Source of the DNA: Achatina immaculata
Lineage: Eukaryota; Mollusca; Gastropoda; Stylommatophora; Achatinidae
Assembly (NCBI GenBank): GCA_009760885.1
Contig: CM019714.1
Coordinates: 4,141,895 to 4,205,894 of the forward strand
Direction: 5' to 3'
DNA: 64,000 nt
Shown here: positions 59,713 to 61,379 of the stretch, piece after piece
Position numbering within the stretch: the first letter of the stretch is position 1
How the letters are laid out: the number at the start of each line of letters is the position of its first letter
Made by a program: the position numbers and the translations under genes
Notes under the pieces: generated by a model
Seen by the model: only the letters and a program-made list of their open reading frames with translations
Database searches by the model: none
What the model was told of the DNA's origin: nothing

Positions 59713-61379
59713 CAGTGTGTGTGTGCGTATCTATATTTTATAGATATATGTGATATACAAACGCTAGTATCTATATTTTAAAAAGACATATGTGTGATAT
59801 ACAAGTGGTAGTCTATATAATATGCTTGACCTCTCTATTTAAGACAAACAGAAACTACAGTTTGGTTCTGACATATTTTGTGTATATCCATGCCACTGAG
59901 ACATCACGTATGGGGTATAGTTTTTGTGCCCATATTCTCTCTGACCTGTGGACACTCTACAGCAGAGACTGTCAACATCTTCCAACTCAAGACATGATGA
60001 ATAAGGTGGAAAAATTATCAACAGATGTCATCAAATTTTTTTTTTTTTAACATGAGGTTTCAACCACTTGTCTTTTCTGATCCTCCTCCAGATTTATGGC
60101 GGCACATCTGCAGGCTCTTCGTGGCGCACCTGCTGACATGCTGCCCTATGGTTTCTTCTTCTTCTTTGATCTTTTCAGGCACTGAATTCTAAAGACCGAA
60201 AATGATCGGCCAAATCTCCAGCCTTCATTCATCTCCATGATCAGTGGCCAGTATTTTAGCCACAACAGAGACCAAAACAAAAACAAAAAGGTAAAGTCAG
60301 CTTAGCTGGTTTGCTCAGACAGTCCAGTTGTTTTGCTGAAACACTGAGTAATATGTCCATAATGATGGGAGAAATACGCACATATGTTACTTTAGTAACT
60401 GACACACAGTTTTATGTTACATGATGATAATGTCATGGTACGCAGGAGGTATGGTACCCGTACAATATATGACACATGAGGTATGGTACCTGTACAATAT
60501 ATGACACATGAGGTATGGTACCCGTACAATATATGACACATGAGGTATGGTACCTGTACAATATATGACACATGAGGTATGGTACCTGTACAATATATGA
60601 CACATGAGGTATGGTACCCACACAACATATGACACATGAGGTATGGTACCCGTACAATATATGACACATGAGGTATGGTACCTGTACAATATATGACACA
60701 TGAGGTATGGTACCTGTACAATATATGACACATGAGGTATGGTACCTGTACAATATATGACACATGAGGTATGGTACCCACACAACATATGACACCTGAG
60801 GTATAGTACCCGTACAACATATGACACCTGAGGTATAGTACCCGTACAACATATGATACATGAGGTATAGTACCCGTACAACATATGACACATGAGATAT
60901 GGTACCCGTACAACATATGACACATGAGGTATGGTACCCGTACAACATATGATACATGAGTTATAGTACCCACACAACATATGACACCTGAGGTATGGTA
61001 CCCGTACAACATATGATACATGAGGTATGGTACCCGTACAACATATGATACATGAGGTATGGTACCCGTACAACATATGACACATGAGGTATGGTACCCG
61101 TACAACATATGATACATGAGGTATGGTACCCGTACAACATATGACACAGACATACCTGTAGTGGCCCTCGTCGTCATGGGTGATGTTTGGAATCACCATG
61201 GAAACAACCCCTTCACTGGAGTGCTCAAACTGGTACCGAGATTTCTGGGTGATCTCTTTCCCATCCTTGTACCAGCGAATCTCAGGTCGTGGGTGACCTT
61301 TGACCCTGCATTCGAAATGTTTGGTCCCACCCACATGGTGGGTTGTTTCAGCAGGCATCCTGGAGGTCAGCCCTCCTAC
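6035..61379 (-). CDS. unc-89: Obscurin/UNC-89-like muscle RhoGEF, 18 exons seen, both ends outside window
   Basis: Eighteen exons with GT-AG borders were joined by hand and every junction keeps frame (5,355 nt, about 1,785 codons). Domains in window residue numbers: Ig 5-92, charged low-complexity region about 95-1075, Ig about 1075-1165, Ig 1188-1283, SH3 1328-1385, SH3 1439-1500, DH 1530-1735, start of PH from 1738. Family knowledge: obscurin and UNC-89 proteins combine Ig repeats with one SH3-DH-PH module and act at the sarcomere M-band as scaffold and Rho-family exchange factor. Ig domains ahead of SH3-DH-PH resemble vertebrate obscurin; nematode and fly UNC-89 carry the module at the N-terminus. 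The start codon, most Ig repeats, the rest of PH and any kinase domain are outside the window. Trio/kalirin is less likely because no spectrin repeats or Sec14 domain appear and Ig domains come first. The family call is inferred from domain order and SH3/DH sequence, without a database search. Confidence 0.8.
6195..6465 (-). pseudogene. Possible zinc-knuckle end of an RNase-H-type LINE
   Basis: The minus strand reads CELCGRKHIINNQHL, then LQLHVAEHIWDCPKCSEA-like text, resembling the cysteine-rich end of Jockey/I-type LINE proteins. It is short and the match rests on the Cys pattern only. Confidence 0.3.
6470..7225. repeat. 22-bp minisatellite
   Basis: Unit tctaggtgctacagtgtaag plus tg, about 34 copies, with shortened units (ctaagtgtccagg) repeated at intervals. 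Confidence 0.95.
7275..7735. repeat. 26-bp minisatellite
   Basis: About 17 copies of a unit containing gtgaaagtagagtgagatac. Confidence 0.95.
7735..9515. repeat. 25-bp minisatellite
   Basis: About 70 copies of a unit with ccaggatcagacaa. Left half has gtacag(g/c)t variants; right half (from ~8890) has a distinct agtatatagtt variant, so the array contains two expansion episodes. Confidence 0.95.
9516..9886. other. Intron sequence without recognised feature
   Basis: AT-rich, no repeat of note and no coding signal. Lies between the 25-bp array and the donor of exon Q. Confidence 0.6.
9887..10051 (-). CDS. Exon Q: end of RhoGEF domain
   Basis: A 165-nt exon, 55 codons, phase 0 to 0, with acceptor ttcaccag and donor CGGCAT|gtaagt. 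DVLRYAARAGDDCSEVEAAS and MLIAIEKAVANRK continue the long C-terminal DH helix that leads into the PH domain. Confidence 0.88.
10205..10745. repeat. 39-bp minisatellite
   Basis: Units containing agtatgtcttctactagggc and catgtctttcttgtttctt. Left copies carry an extra cctgtttctt block (48 bp). Confidence 0.95.
11025..11170. repeat. 32-bp minisatellite
   Basis: About 4.5 copies of a unit with gatagtactgatacattaga, just downstream (minus sense) of exon P. Confidence 0.9.
11204..11299 (-). CDS. Exon P: RhoGEF domain, conserved region 3
   Basis: A 96-nt exon, 32 codons, phase 0 to 0. DITDLLRKPVERLKMYQLLLK is the CR3 signature (L..P.QR...Y.LLL). The usual Gln of P-x-Q-R is Glu here. The donor AAG|gtcatt is weak but is the only one that keeps the next exon's LLLK-DVLRYA continuity. 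Confidence 0.87.
11800..12545. repeat. Degenerate ~20-bp repeat
   Basis: Many diverged copies of cttcagatatagcaacaa, spacing about 20-24 bp. An (AC)n run follows at 12556-12584. Confidence 0.85.
12612..12704 (-). CDS. Exon O: RhoGEF domain, conserved region 2
   Basis: A 93-nt exon, 31 codons, phase 0 to 0, with acceptor tgttgcag and donor TTCAGA|gtaagt. CEFDNYVQFWSDREPA corresponds to the Y..Y..N....A pattern of DH domains before the CR3 helix. Confidence 0.85.
12950..13245. repeat. 18-bp minisatellite
   Basis: About 16 copies of gatgacaccacttgtgaa, ending some 45 bp from the donor of exon N. Confidence 0.95.
13292..13361 (-). CDS. Exon N: RhoGEF domain, second segment
   Basis: A 70-nt exon, phase 2 in and phase 0 out, with acceptor cttgtacag and donor AAGTGG|gtgagc. 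It gives HFLADITECCARPSAIGSVF LKW, the region between CR1 and CR2 (the family often has IG..F at this point). Tandem arrays lie close on both sides. Confidence 0.85.
13370..13915. repeat. ~39-bp minisatellite beside exon N acceptor
   Basis: Purine-rich units (plus strand) with aaacagagaaacagaagcaa; on the gene strand they are pyrimidine-rich and begin about 9 bp upstream of the exon N acceptor. Confidence 0.95.
14206..14382 (-). CDS. Exon M: RhoGEF (DH) domain, conserved region 1
   Basis: A 177-nt exon, phase 2 in and out, with acceptor accccacag and donor CATGACAG|gtatga. YVVKEMEETEREYIRDLKML and VETYMEYI match the first helix of Dbl-homology domains, where the conserved Glu of the E-x-x-Y/F-V/I-x-D/N-L pattern contacts the GTPase switch 1. 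Residues continue to NIMDILKFHD. Confidence 0.9.
14493..14834. repeat. Inverted repeat, ~110-bp arms (fold-back)
   Basis: The arm 14493-14604 is the near-perfect reverse complement of 14729-14834, including tttggcaaaagcc / ggcttttgccaaa and gaagaacatacaacaat. The loop is ~124 bp. An RNA hairpin would form on transcription of the gene. It may be a fold-back or hairpin MITE remnant. No ORF of note. Confidence 0.85.
14835..15344. other. Intron sequence without recognised feature
   Basis: AT-rich, no tandem array or coding similarity noticed. Confidence 0.6.
15345..16125 (-). pseudogene. LINE 3' end (family 2) with frame breaks and an insertion
   Basis: Same C-terminal coding as at 1180-1790 (ACIFPIATYA, YINAFECKCYRR-like) but with several frame breaks. 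It is interrupted around 15885-15975 by a stretch with aaccctttgaaaataaagt, the kind of sequence seen just before LINE tails. A (attc)n tail begins at 15345. Confidence 0.8.
16126..17700. other. Long AT-rich intron stretch
   Basis: A small tandem duplication near 16340-16440 (cagtctgtgcacttgtttat twice). No gene, tRNA or array seen. Confidence 0.6.
17706..17862 (+). pseudogene. Unrecognised protein-like fragment
   Basis: One plus-strand frame reads VGIYSYLDKLFYPEVQTGTC and KRFMFMEEDNSHRQVLVCYS, more protein-like than the surrounding AT-rich intron. I do not recognise it. It could be a relic of a transposon gene or processed gene. Confidence 0.25.
18030..18595. repeat. Two adjacent minisatellites (33 bp, then 23 bp)
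   Basis: 18030-18165: about four copies of a unit with cacacaaaagttgcagacca. 18230-18595: about 16 copies of cacctgataatgcagtcatg plus ggc. Confidence 0.95.
18812..18985 (+). mobile_element. tRNA-derived SINE
   Basis: Begins agcatctgagtggtgtagtg (A-box-like) with B-box-like agttcagatcc and the core gaaatggccaggcatgat. Same family as 39355 and 41309 and related to the SINE at 35905-36178. Its core passes directly into the 24-bp array that follows. Confidence 0.75.
18975..19730. repeat. 24-bp minisatellite seeded by a SINE core
   Basis: About 31 copies of tagtgtgctgaccacatcac plus ccnt. The first unit is the SINE core at 18970-18990. After the array the SINE 3' part resumes (ggaaaatacaggcactaaca). 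The unit is 24 bp, so frames stay open on both strands; these ORFs are not genes. Confidence 0.95.
19870..20115. repeat. ~37-bp minisatellite
   Basis: About six copies with ctttcacagacagcagttatgac-like units. Confidence 0.9.
20265..20905 (+). pseudogene. LINE 3' end (family 3) with (TTGA)n tail
   Basis: Encodes KVDRFKYLGTTITADRK-like text in one frame, then after a frameshift LFYGCETWSINKRVQGEMEA, MEMWFIRRMLKVSWTAKKSN and GRQREKLLDGLSVWLGRNSP, ending near ATRHGT. The tail ttgattgattga spans 20868-20903. Same family as 55069-55450. Confidence 0.85.
21065..21285. repeat. 25-bp minisatellite
   Basis: About nine copies with atcaacattttgtatgccag plus acacg. Confidence 0.95.
21300..22190. other. 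Intron stretch without recognised feature
   Basis: Between the 25-bp array and the donor of exon L. No repeat array; no coding similarity noticed. Confidence 0.55.
22196..22491 (-). CDS. Exon L: second SH3 domain, obscurin-type
   Basis: A 296-nt exon, phase 0 in and phase 2 out, with acceptor ctgagcag and donor AGGCG|gtgagt. It contains a complete SH3: DYVAIADYVPPAGDTTST, LSEGQIVEVIDMERPDLW, WLVKTRPTKTSPSRQGWV and PSAYLEE. The WLVKTRPTKTSPSRQGWVP segment is what most points to obscurin/UNC-89, whose SH3 precedes the RhoGEF. The tail (QFMRRSTRGTFREEVLQVSN) leads to the DH domain. Confidence 0.9.
22498..22765. repeat. ~29-bp minisatellite beside exon L acceptor
   Basis: About nine copies containing ataacaagagtttataggg. 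The first copy starts about 8 bp upstream of the exon L acceptor, so the acceptor's C-rich tract is the array's first unit. Confidence 0.95.
22900..23100. repeat. Degenerate CATCACCA-rich stretch
   Basis: Loose repeats of atcaccagcacttacc-like sequence upstream of the donor of exon K. Confidence 0.6.
23116..23222 (-). CDS. Exon K: linker between the SH3 domains
   Basis: A 107-nt exon, phase 1 in and phase 0 out, with acceptor cacacag and donor CGAGAG|gtgagt. It codes for a charged linker with ELSQKKKERKSNHSPKSG and DNDTSEDELRLRE. No domain. Phases agree with both neighbours. Confidence 0.78.
23290..23640. repeat. Degenerate 12-14-bp repeat (tacatcacaac)
   Basis: Dozens of diverged copies of tacatcacaac/ttacatcataac. 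A closely related 13-bp array (cataacactacat) is at 24340-24455, on the far side of the SINE/hAT insertion, so the two are one array split by insertion. Confidence 0.85.
23650..24340 (-). mobile_element. Diverged tRNA-derived SINE, split by a hAT element
   Basis: The segment 23660-23932 has the core ggctgggtgaaccccgggga and flanks resembling the SINE at 35905-36178 on the minus strand; it appears to resume at about 24290 (gtcattactgtggtaatgca). The similarity is partial. Confidence 0.5.
23933..24290. mobile_element. hAT-type non-autonomous DNA transposon
   Basis: Terminal inverted repeats cagcggttctcagaccc (left) and gggttgagaaccactg (right) are the CAGNGGTTCTCAACC ends typical of hAT/Charlie elements. 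About 350 bp, no transposase. The 8-bp flanks gtctaatc and gtcattac agree only partly, so the target duplication has decayed or is mis-set. Confidence 0.8.
24340..24455. repeat. 13-bp tandem repeat
   Basis: About nine copies of cataacactacat, nearly perfect. Confidence 0.95.
24715..25320 (-). pseudogene. LINE 3' end (family 1)
   Basis: The minus strand codes for SFENKCLFKILGIKWNEFKN, TEIRQMNKQQPVSWVIRKRR and GRRKRGQPCEALKRTLLREA with one or two breaks before it. Same family as 4110, 32140, 45110 and 61445. Confidence 0.88.
25568..25649 (-). CDS. Exon J: end of first SH3 domain
   Basis: An 82-nt exon, phase 0 in and phase 1 out, with acceptor tacccag and donor GATGAAG|gtaaga. It gives VCFIPSYLLCV, the closing IPSxYL strand of an SH3, then an acidic-basic linker ADKKEEEDTDE. 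Confidence 0.8.
25650..26048. repeat. Tandem copies of exon I end and its splice donor
   Basis: From about 25850 to 26048, roughly four 49-bp units repeat the last ~25 nt of exon I plus its donor (minus strand GGCAAGCTGGAGAAAGATAA then G|gtgtgag). The copies keep the donor. A shorter ~46-bp duplication lies at 25660-25780, upstream of exon J. Confidence 0.9.
26049..26198 (-). CDS. Exon I: first SH3 domain, N-terminal part
   Basis: A 150-nt exon, exactly 50 codons, phase 0 to 0. It codes for SYLVVMDYTDPDTQTTFSGG then QLVEVLDSRQKSGHWLIRG, an SH3-like start (ALYDY position VVMDY, acidic RT loop, Trp of the n-Src/beta-C strand). The donor GATAAG|gtgtga and the exon's last ~25 nt are copied four or so times in the following intron. 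Confidence 0.8.
26225..26430. repeat. AT-rich ~30-bp degenerate repeat
   Basis: Repeated tcttattatataaacaata with variants. Confidence 0.8.
26605..27300 (-). pseudogene. LINE 3' end (family 2)
   Basis: The minus strand codes for LEEVESFEYLGSLLTNNGDT, YACETWTLNKTAEKHINAFE and, after a frame break, GKRKRGRPKRRWLQDIVDDL. A (attc)n tail is at 26610-26630 on the plus strand. Confidence 0.88.
27430..28095. repeat. TC and TG-rich simple repeats
   Basis: A (TC)n run at 27430-27450, (TG)n at 27738-27762, then to 28095 loose tgtgacagatctatgtg(g)a repeats of about 20-37 bp. Confidence 0.85.
28205..28560. repeat. 44-bp minisatellite
   Basis: About eight copies, nearly identical, each with gcatggctacaagtttctgc or a close variant. 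Confidence 0.95.
28728..28862. repeat. 45-bp tandem repeat, 3 copies
   Basis: Three copies containing ataagaacacatcatgctat. Confidence 0.92.
29145..30285. repeat. 45-bp minisatellite
   Basis: About 25 copies. The right ~17 (29510-30240) are almost identical; the left six are diverged. Unit has ttttgacacaagactggacc. A 45-bp unit is a multiple of three, which explains long open frames in all directions. Confidence 0.97.
30525..31290. repeat. Two adjacent minisatellites (~58 bp and 40 bp)
   Basis: 30525-30935: about seven copies with tctgacaagtttcatgctca. 30955-31290: about 8.5 copies with aaattctgtcacctacacat. Confidence 0.95.
31590..32060. mobile_element. Possible decayed hAT-like element
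   Basis: Left end cagggcttctcaacttttc followed by atggcccacatg resembles hAT termini like those at 23933. The right terminus is not clear. Small direct repeats (aactaaattctgtctgc) fill 31745-31910. Confidence 0.35.
32140..32750 (-). pseudogene. LINE 3' end (family 1) with a tiny nested copy of itself
   Basis: The minus strand codes for SNVISTFIYACESWKTTKKI, KCLRKILNIKWNEFKKNAEI and GRRKRGRPREILKRT. At about 32270-32335 a plus-strand 3' end of the same family (ggcgaactactttgcgagcc through the ataag tail) interrupts it, flanked by aataatgtcc on both sides. Confidence 0.85.
32820..33190. repeat. 21-bp minisatellite
   Basis: About 12 copies of aacagcacccacacaactga plus g, with diverged ~20-bp copies to the left. 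Confidence 0.95.
33480..33650 (-). pseudogene. Fragment of pogo/Tigger-like transposase (CENP-B N-type helix-turn-helix)
   Basis: The minus strand reads SLTLKVEIIKFSKEGMLNAE then IGQQLKVLQ, close to the L(T/S)L..K.EII...E.G....IG..LG pattern of CENP-B N-terminal/Tigger DNA-binding domains. The frame drifts afterwards. It is a broken remnant. Confidence 0.65.
33830..34215. repeat. 42-bp minisatellite
   Basis: About nine copies containing ttataaacataaataatctg. Confidence 0.97.
34290..34625. repeat. 37-bp minisatellite
   Basis: About nine copies containing caagtttggaatgtctgagt. Confidence 0.95.
34640..35165. other. Intron sequence without recognised feature
   Basis: AT-rich. A 33-bp triplicate follows at 35170-35290 (cctagtctcaaacttttgat). 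Confidence 0.6.
35491..35720 (-). CDS. Exon H, long form: alternative terminal exon with hydrophobic tail
   Basis: If the internal donor is not used, the same exon stays open to a stop at 35491-35493. It adds about 37 residues, including the 18-residue hydrophobic stretch YLKLIGMAAAFSLAALGV preceded by RAVR and followed by KKVMENFNK. This is the form of a tail-anchored membrane segment: one hydrophobic helix close to the C-terminus with a short basic end. The product would carry the Ig part and the charged spacer but no SH3-DH-PH. No poly(A) signal was confirmed. Alternatively the region could just be intron with a chance open frame, but the composition is more protein-like than the neighbouring intron. 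Confidence 0.5.
35605..35720 (-). CDS. Exon H, short form: frame adapter between Ig and SH3
   Basis: Acceptor cacaaccag before 35720. The internal donor TCCGAT|gtatgt at 35604 gives a 116-nt exon, phase 1 in and phase 0 out, which joins exon G to exon I in frame. It codes for an acidic, Ser/Thr/Ala-rich linker beginning AESVMSTSGPAEQEDLM. This short form is inferred from phase matching. The donor is good but not unique. Confidence 0.55.
35784..36178 (-). mobile_element. tRNA-derived SINE with (TTACC)n tail
   Basis: On the minus strand it starts ggcctggttggctgagtggt (A box), has B-box-like ggctcaagtcccag, a core with gatgctgggtggacc (plus strand), and ends in (ttacc)n, seen on the plus strand as ggtaa repeats 35784-35904. 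Insertion is between exon H and exon G. Confidence 0.88.
36505..38175. repeat. Compound 40-49-bp minisatellite in intron G-H
   Basis: 36505-36895: ~48-bp units with gaagaatactggggaataat. 36896-38175: mixed 40-bp and 49-bp units with acattggggaataacttgag. The 40-bp form at the right end is the same sequence as the perfect array at 39819-41288. Long minus-strand frames are artefacts. Confidence 0.97.
38528..38725 (-). CDS. Exon G: third Ig domain, second part
   Basis: A 198-nt exon, phase 1 in and out, with acceptor atcctag and donor GAAG|gtacgt. It gives DPTPKVTWERDGQQ, VYNLEIHD and DAGEYVCAAVNSRG, the C to G strands of an I-set Ig domain with Trp and the second Cys. Phase 1 at its end cannot join the phase-0 SH3 exon I directly, so exon H is needed as a frame adapter. 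Confidence 0.9.
39165..39262 (-). CDS. Exon F: third Ig domain, first part
   Basis: A 98-nt exon with acceptor ttatttcag and donor TTACAG|gtaagt, phase 2 in and phase 1 out. It codes for GIPQFLVRPQDVHAAEFE then IKLTCTVTG, the A-B strands of an Ig domain with the first cysteine. Exon G completes it. Confidence 0.87.
39335..39818 (+). repeat. 484-bp direct duplication, left copy (with SINE)
   Basis: Starts atttgtaccgaacacc and ends ggtgtaagag; repeated without visible change at 41289-41772. It contains a tRNA-derived SINE from ~39355 (A-box-like gagtggtctagtcgttagcg, B-box-like gggcttgaatctgcc), five copies of a 27-bp repeat from the SINE core (cagacaacatcaccctatca) and the start of the 40-bp aggtgtctctgtgg repeat. 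Confidence 0.93.
39819..41288. repeat. Perfect 40-bp tandem array
   Basis: 1,470 bp, about 36.75 units, no difference seen between units. Unit includes acattggggaataacttgag and aaggcagagtaaagagaaaa. It is the 40-bp unit of the older array at 37.1-38.2 kb. No stop in the three minus frames gives a spurious ~500-residue ORF with a 40-residue period. Confidence 0.97.
41289..41772 (+). repeat. 484-bp direct duplication, right copy (with SINE)
   Basis: Same sequence as 39335-39818 at an offset of exactly 1,954 bp, including the SINE and 27-bp repeat. The original locus is probably this one, since it continues into the long 40-bp array. Confidence 0.93.
41595..42650. repeat. 40-bp minisatellite seeded by the SINE 3' end
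   Basis: About 26 copies with tctaggtgtctctgtggcgt and agggttaccttttacat. The first unit is the 3' end of the SINE in the duplicated block. Confidence 0.95.
42690..42900. repeat. 32-bp minisatellite
   Basis: About 6.5 copies with gatacatgtgttgtgtgtct. Confidence 0.95.
42900..43897 (-). repeat. 22-bp minisatellite made of copied 5' splice sites
   Basis: About 45 copies. On the gene strand each unit has gagctgag|gtgagtgtg, the same exon end and donor as exon E at 43897/43898. The array starts at the donor itself. Most units keep AG|gtgagt. Confidence 0.95.
43898..44138 (-). CDS. Exon E: second Ig domain lacking both cysteines
   Basis: A 241-nt exon, phase 1 in and phase 2 out. With the end of exon D it forms an I-set Ig fold: PPSLPKIVQKM start, Trp in RATWSRDD, YSLEIEGM, and DAGTYRLTAVNSAGE. 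The usual B-strand Cys is Ala (LRAQVQ) and the F-strand Cys is Leu (YRLTA), so the disulfide pair is lost together. The donor GCTGAG|gtgagt is chosen because it alone meets exon F in phase. An earlier gt at CCAG|gtgata gives a stop. The chosen donor is the first unit of a 22-bp minisatellite. Confidence 0.83.
44150..44875. repeat. Two minisatellites (~86 bp and 55 bp) upstream of exon E
   Basis: 44160-44500: about four copies with cacaccatgttcttgtcaaa. 44510-44875: about seven copies with catggcgtatttaacaagaa. Confidence 0.93.
45113..45670 (+). pseudogene. LINE 3' end (family 1) next to the exon D donor
   Basis: Codes for STLIYACESWKTTKEIEKK, RQMTEQQPVSWVIRKRRWTY and QRKRGRPRKTLKRTLLREAK with a frame break at about 45413. 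The tail is gatataagatataagata. Flanking tacttaag at ~45114 and ~45661 is a likely target duplication, placing the insertion 10-20 bp from the exon D donor. Confidence 0.87.
45686..48595 (-). CDS. Exon D: 970-residue charged, probably disordered exon
   Basis: One open exon of 2,910 nt, phase 1 in and out, with acceptor ttgtacag and donor GTTCAAG|gtcagt. The first ~35 residues (HHFDKPIEDINREYMKERR and on) could be helical. Next comes a Ser/Thr/Glu-rich part and then a very Glu/Asp/Lys/Arg-rich part. Two coding repeats are clear: about five copies of an 11-residue unit DKLEKRQDESQ (46741-46905) and several copies of a DDEADDRRKIT-like unit (about 46240-46380). The last ~30 residues (PPSLPKIVQKMENTKIESG) begin an Ig domain finished by exon E. 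Composition predicts an unstructured spacer or elastic segment. No catalytic motif was seen. Long plus-strand ORFs here are shadows. Confidence 0.85.
46741..46905 (-). repeat. Coding 33-bp repeat inside exon D
   Basis: Five nearly identical 33-bp units in frame, each giving DKLEKRQDESQ with one R-to-K change. Because the unit is a multiple of three, copy-number change would keep the frame. Confidence 0.9.
48640..48925. repeat. ~50-bp degenerate repeat upstream of exon D
   Basis: About five copies with gacatgttaacacgaatatg and catgctgagatctcatgtac. Confidence 0.9.
48930..49345. other. Intron stretch without recognised feature
   Basis: AT-rich; a short duplication (tactagttttattactatttcctg twice with changes) near 49120-49175. 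Confidence 0.55.
49346..49774 (+). pseudogene. C-terminal fragment of an RNase-H-type LINE
   Basis: Reads FCLRTGHCRLLSHLYQLKMS, TDECPCGSGVQTPEYILQEC and LRHETWPEDTSLGQKLWGSY. The H/C-rich CPCG...HILQ.C motif is typical of the end of Jockey/I-like LINE proteins. 5'-truncated. Its right end is where the rRNA-repeat chimera is inserted. Confidence 0.7.
50820..50862 (-). rRNA. First 43 nt of 18S rRNA (fragment)
   Basis: The minus strand begins TATCTGGTTGATCCTGCCAG and continues TAGTCATATGCTTGTCTCAA then AGA, the universally conserved 5' end of eukaryotic 18S rRNA. After that it departs from rRNA (ctcgctgctgg instead of ttaagcc). It is a fragment inside a mobile insertion and not a working rRNA gene. 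Confidence 0.95.
50863..51254 (-). other. Probable 5' external transcribed spacer of rDNA (fragment)
   Basis: GC-rich sequence directly upstream (minus sense) of the 18S 5' end, as in an rDNA unit. It differs strongly in composition from the AT-rich intron and has no other homology I recognise. Identity as ETS is inferred from position. Confidence 0.7.
51264..51600. repeat. Intron with (TC)n run
   Basis: No gene. (TC)n at 51533-51580, 45 bp from exon C's donor. Confidence 0.75.
51625..51744 (-). CDS. Exon C: charged helical linker
   Basis: A 120-nt exon, phase 1 in and out, with acceptor caccatag and donor ATCTCTG|gtgaga. It codes for about 40 mostly charged residues including EEAVLFSEREKKLRQETKAK, which looks helical. 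It links the first Ig to the long exon D. No domain is recognised. Support comes from phase agreement on both sides and good splice sites. Confidence 0.7.
51835..52125. repeat. 35-bp minisatellite upstream of exon C
   Basis: About eight copies with ggctgacaagtacgatggaa and gaaaaacaggaaacag-like ends. On the gene strand it is pyrimidine-rich. Confidence 0.95.
52185..52790 (-). pseudogene. RNase H domain of a Jockey/I-like LINE, degenerate
   Basis: Minus-strand pieces in different frames: RTVKESRGSFDATTILTLET and KAPNWLKAQDFAQAAILSEN (RNase H fold), then GRVGDRGNEGADQTVDSAVM (the conserved GH.G..GNE.AD strand) and LSRMKGLVVKLAVAKSEQL. Several stops and shifts. Inactive. Confidence 0.7.
52820..53110. 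repeat. 46-bp minisatellite
   Basis: About six copies with aagacaagtagataatgtag. Confidence 0.95.
53330..53643 (-). repeat. 27-bp minisatellite made of copied exon B end and donor
   Basis: About 11 units. On the gene strand each contains cctgttagtcagaa|gtaagt, identical to the last 14 nt of exon B plus its donor. The unit is a whole number of codons. Confidence 0.95.
53644..53702 (-). CDS. Exon B: end of first Ig domain
   Basis: A 59-nt exon with acceptor ttttcag and donor AGAA|gtaagt. It supplies the F-G strand end of the Ig domain, CRAENSEGFASTSAYLLV, with phase 2 in and phase 1 out, matching exons A and C. Both sides are tandem arrays seeded from its own splice-site sequence (53330-53643 and 53710-54665). 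Confidence 0.82.
53710..54665 (-). repeat. 42-bp minisatellite upstream of exon B
   Basis: About 23 copies. On the gene strand units contain ttatttgtattttgtgcttg; the first unit is exon B's own pyrimidine tract (ttatttgtattttcag). Confidence 0.95.
55069..55450 (-). mobile_element. Nested LINE 3' end (family 3) inside the endonuclease region
   Basis: The minus strand codes for EAAEMWFIRRMLRIPWTAKI, TTGKIEGRRSRGRSREMILD and ends NASRHGT with a short (gat)n tail. The 11-bp atactaggaat flanks it on both sides (near 55058 and 55451), which shows that it inserted into the larger LINE after that had integrated. Confidence 0.85.
57207..58606 (+). mobile_element. GC-rich dispersed repeat with (GAA)n tail, nested in LINE
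   Basis: Flanked by aataaaccctttg (57194) and aataaagcctttg (58607), a 13-bp duplication with one change, and splits the LINE between FIDFNK and KAFDSVNRDALW. It has a unique 5' ~260 bp, then ~250-bp units starting gcgagattcttc at about 57470 and 57720, a partial third, and a 3' part ending gaagcgaacgaagaagaaga. Same family as 49770-50819. No coding seen. Class not recognised; the tail suggests a retroposon. Confidence 0.75.
59780..60420. other. Intron stretch without recognised feature
   Basis: No tandem array; a T-run at 60036-60049. No coding similarity noticed. Confidence 0.55.
60430..61148. repeat. 32-bp minisatellite downstream of exon A
   Basis: About 22 copies with gaggtatggtacccgtacaa, containing the 6-bp palindrome ggtacc. 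Starts about 8-10 bp past the exon A donor. Confidence 0.96.
61156..61379 (-). CDS. Exon A: first Ig domain, N-terminal part
   Basis: Codes for most of an I-set Ig domain: B-strand Cys in HFECRVKG, C-strand Trp in EIRWYKDG, and the start of the F strand at DDEGHYR. The donor is TACAG|gtatgt, leaving phase 2, which exon B completes as YRCRAENSEG with the second Ig cysteine. The upstream limit is uncertain. The acceptor tttatcag before 61379 gives phase 0, while ctccag before 61359 gives phase 2. The stretch between them is itself copied in the tandem repeat further upstream, so 61359 may be the true start. A 32-bp minisatellite begins about 10 bp past the donor. Confidence 0.8.
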
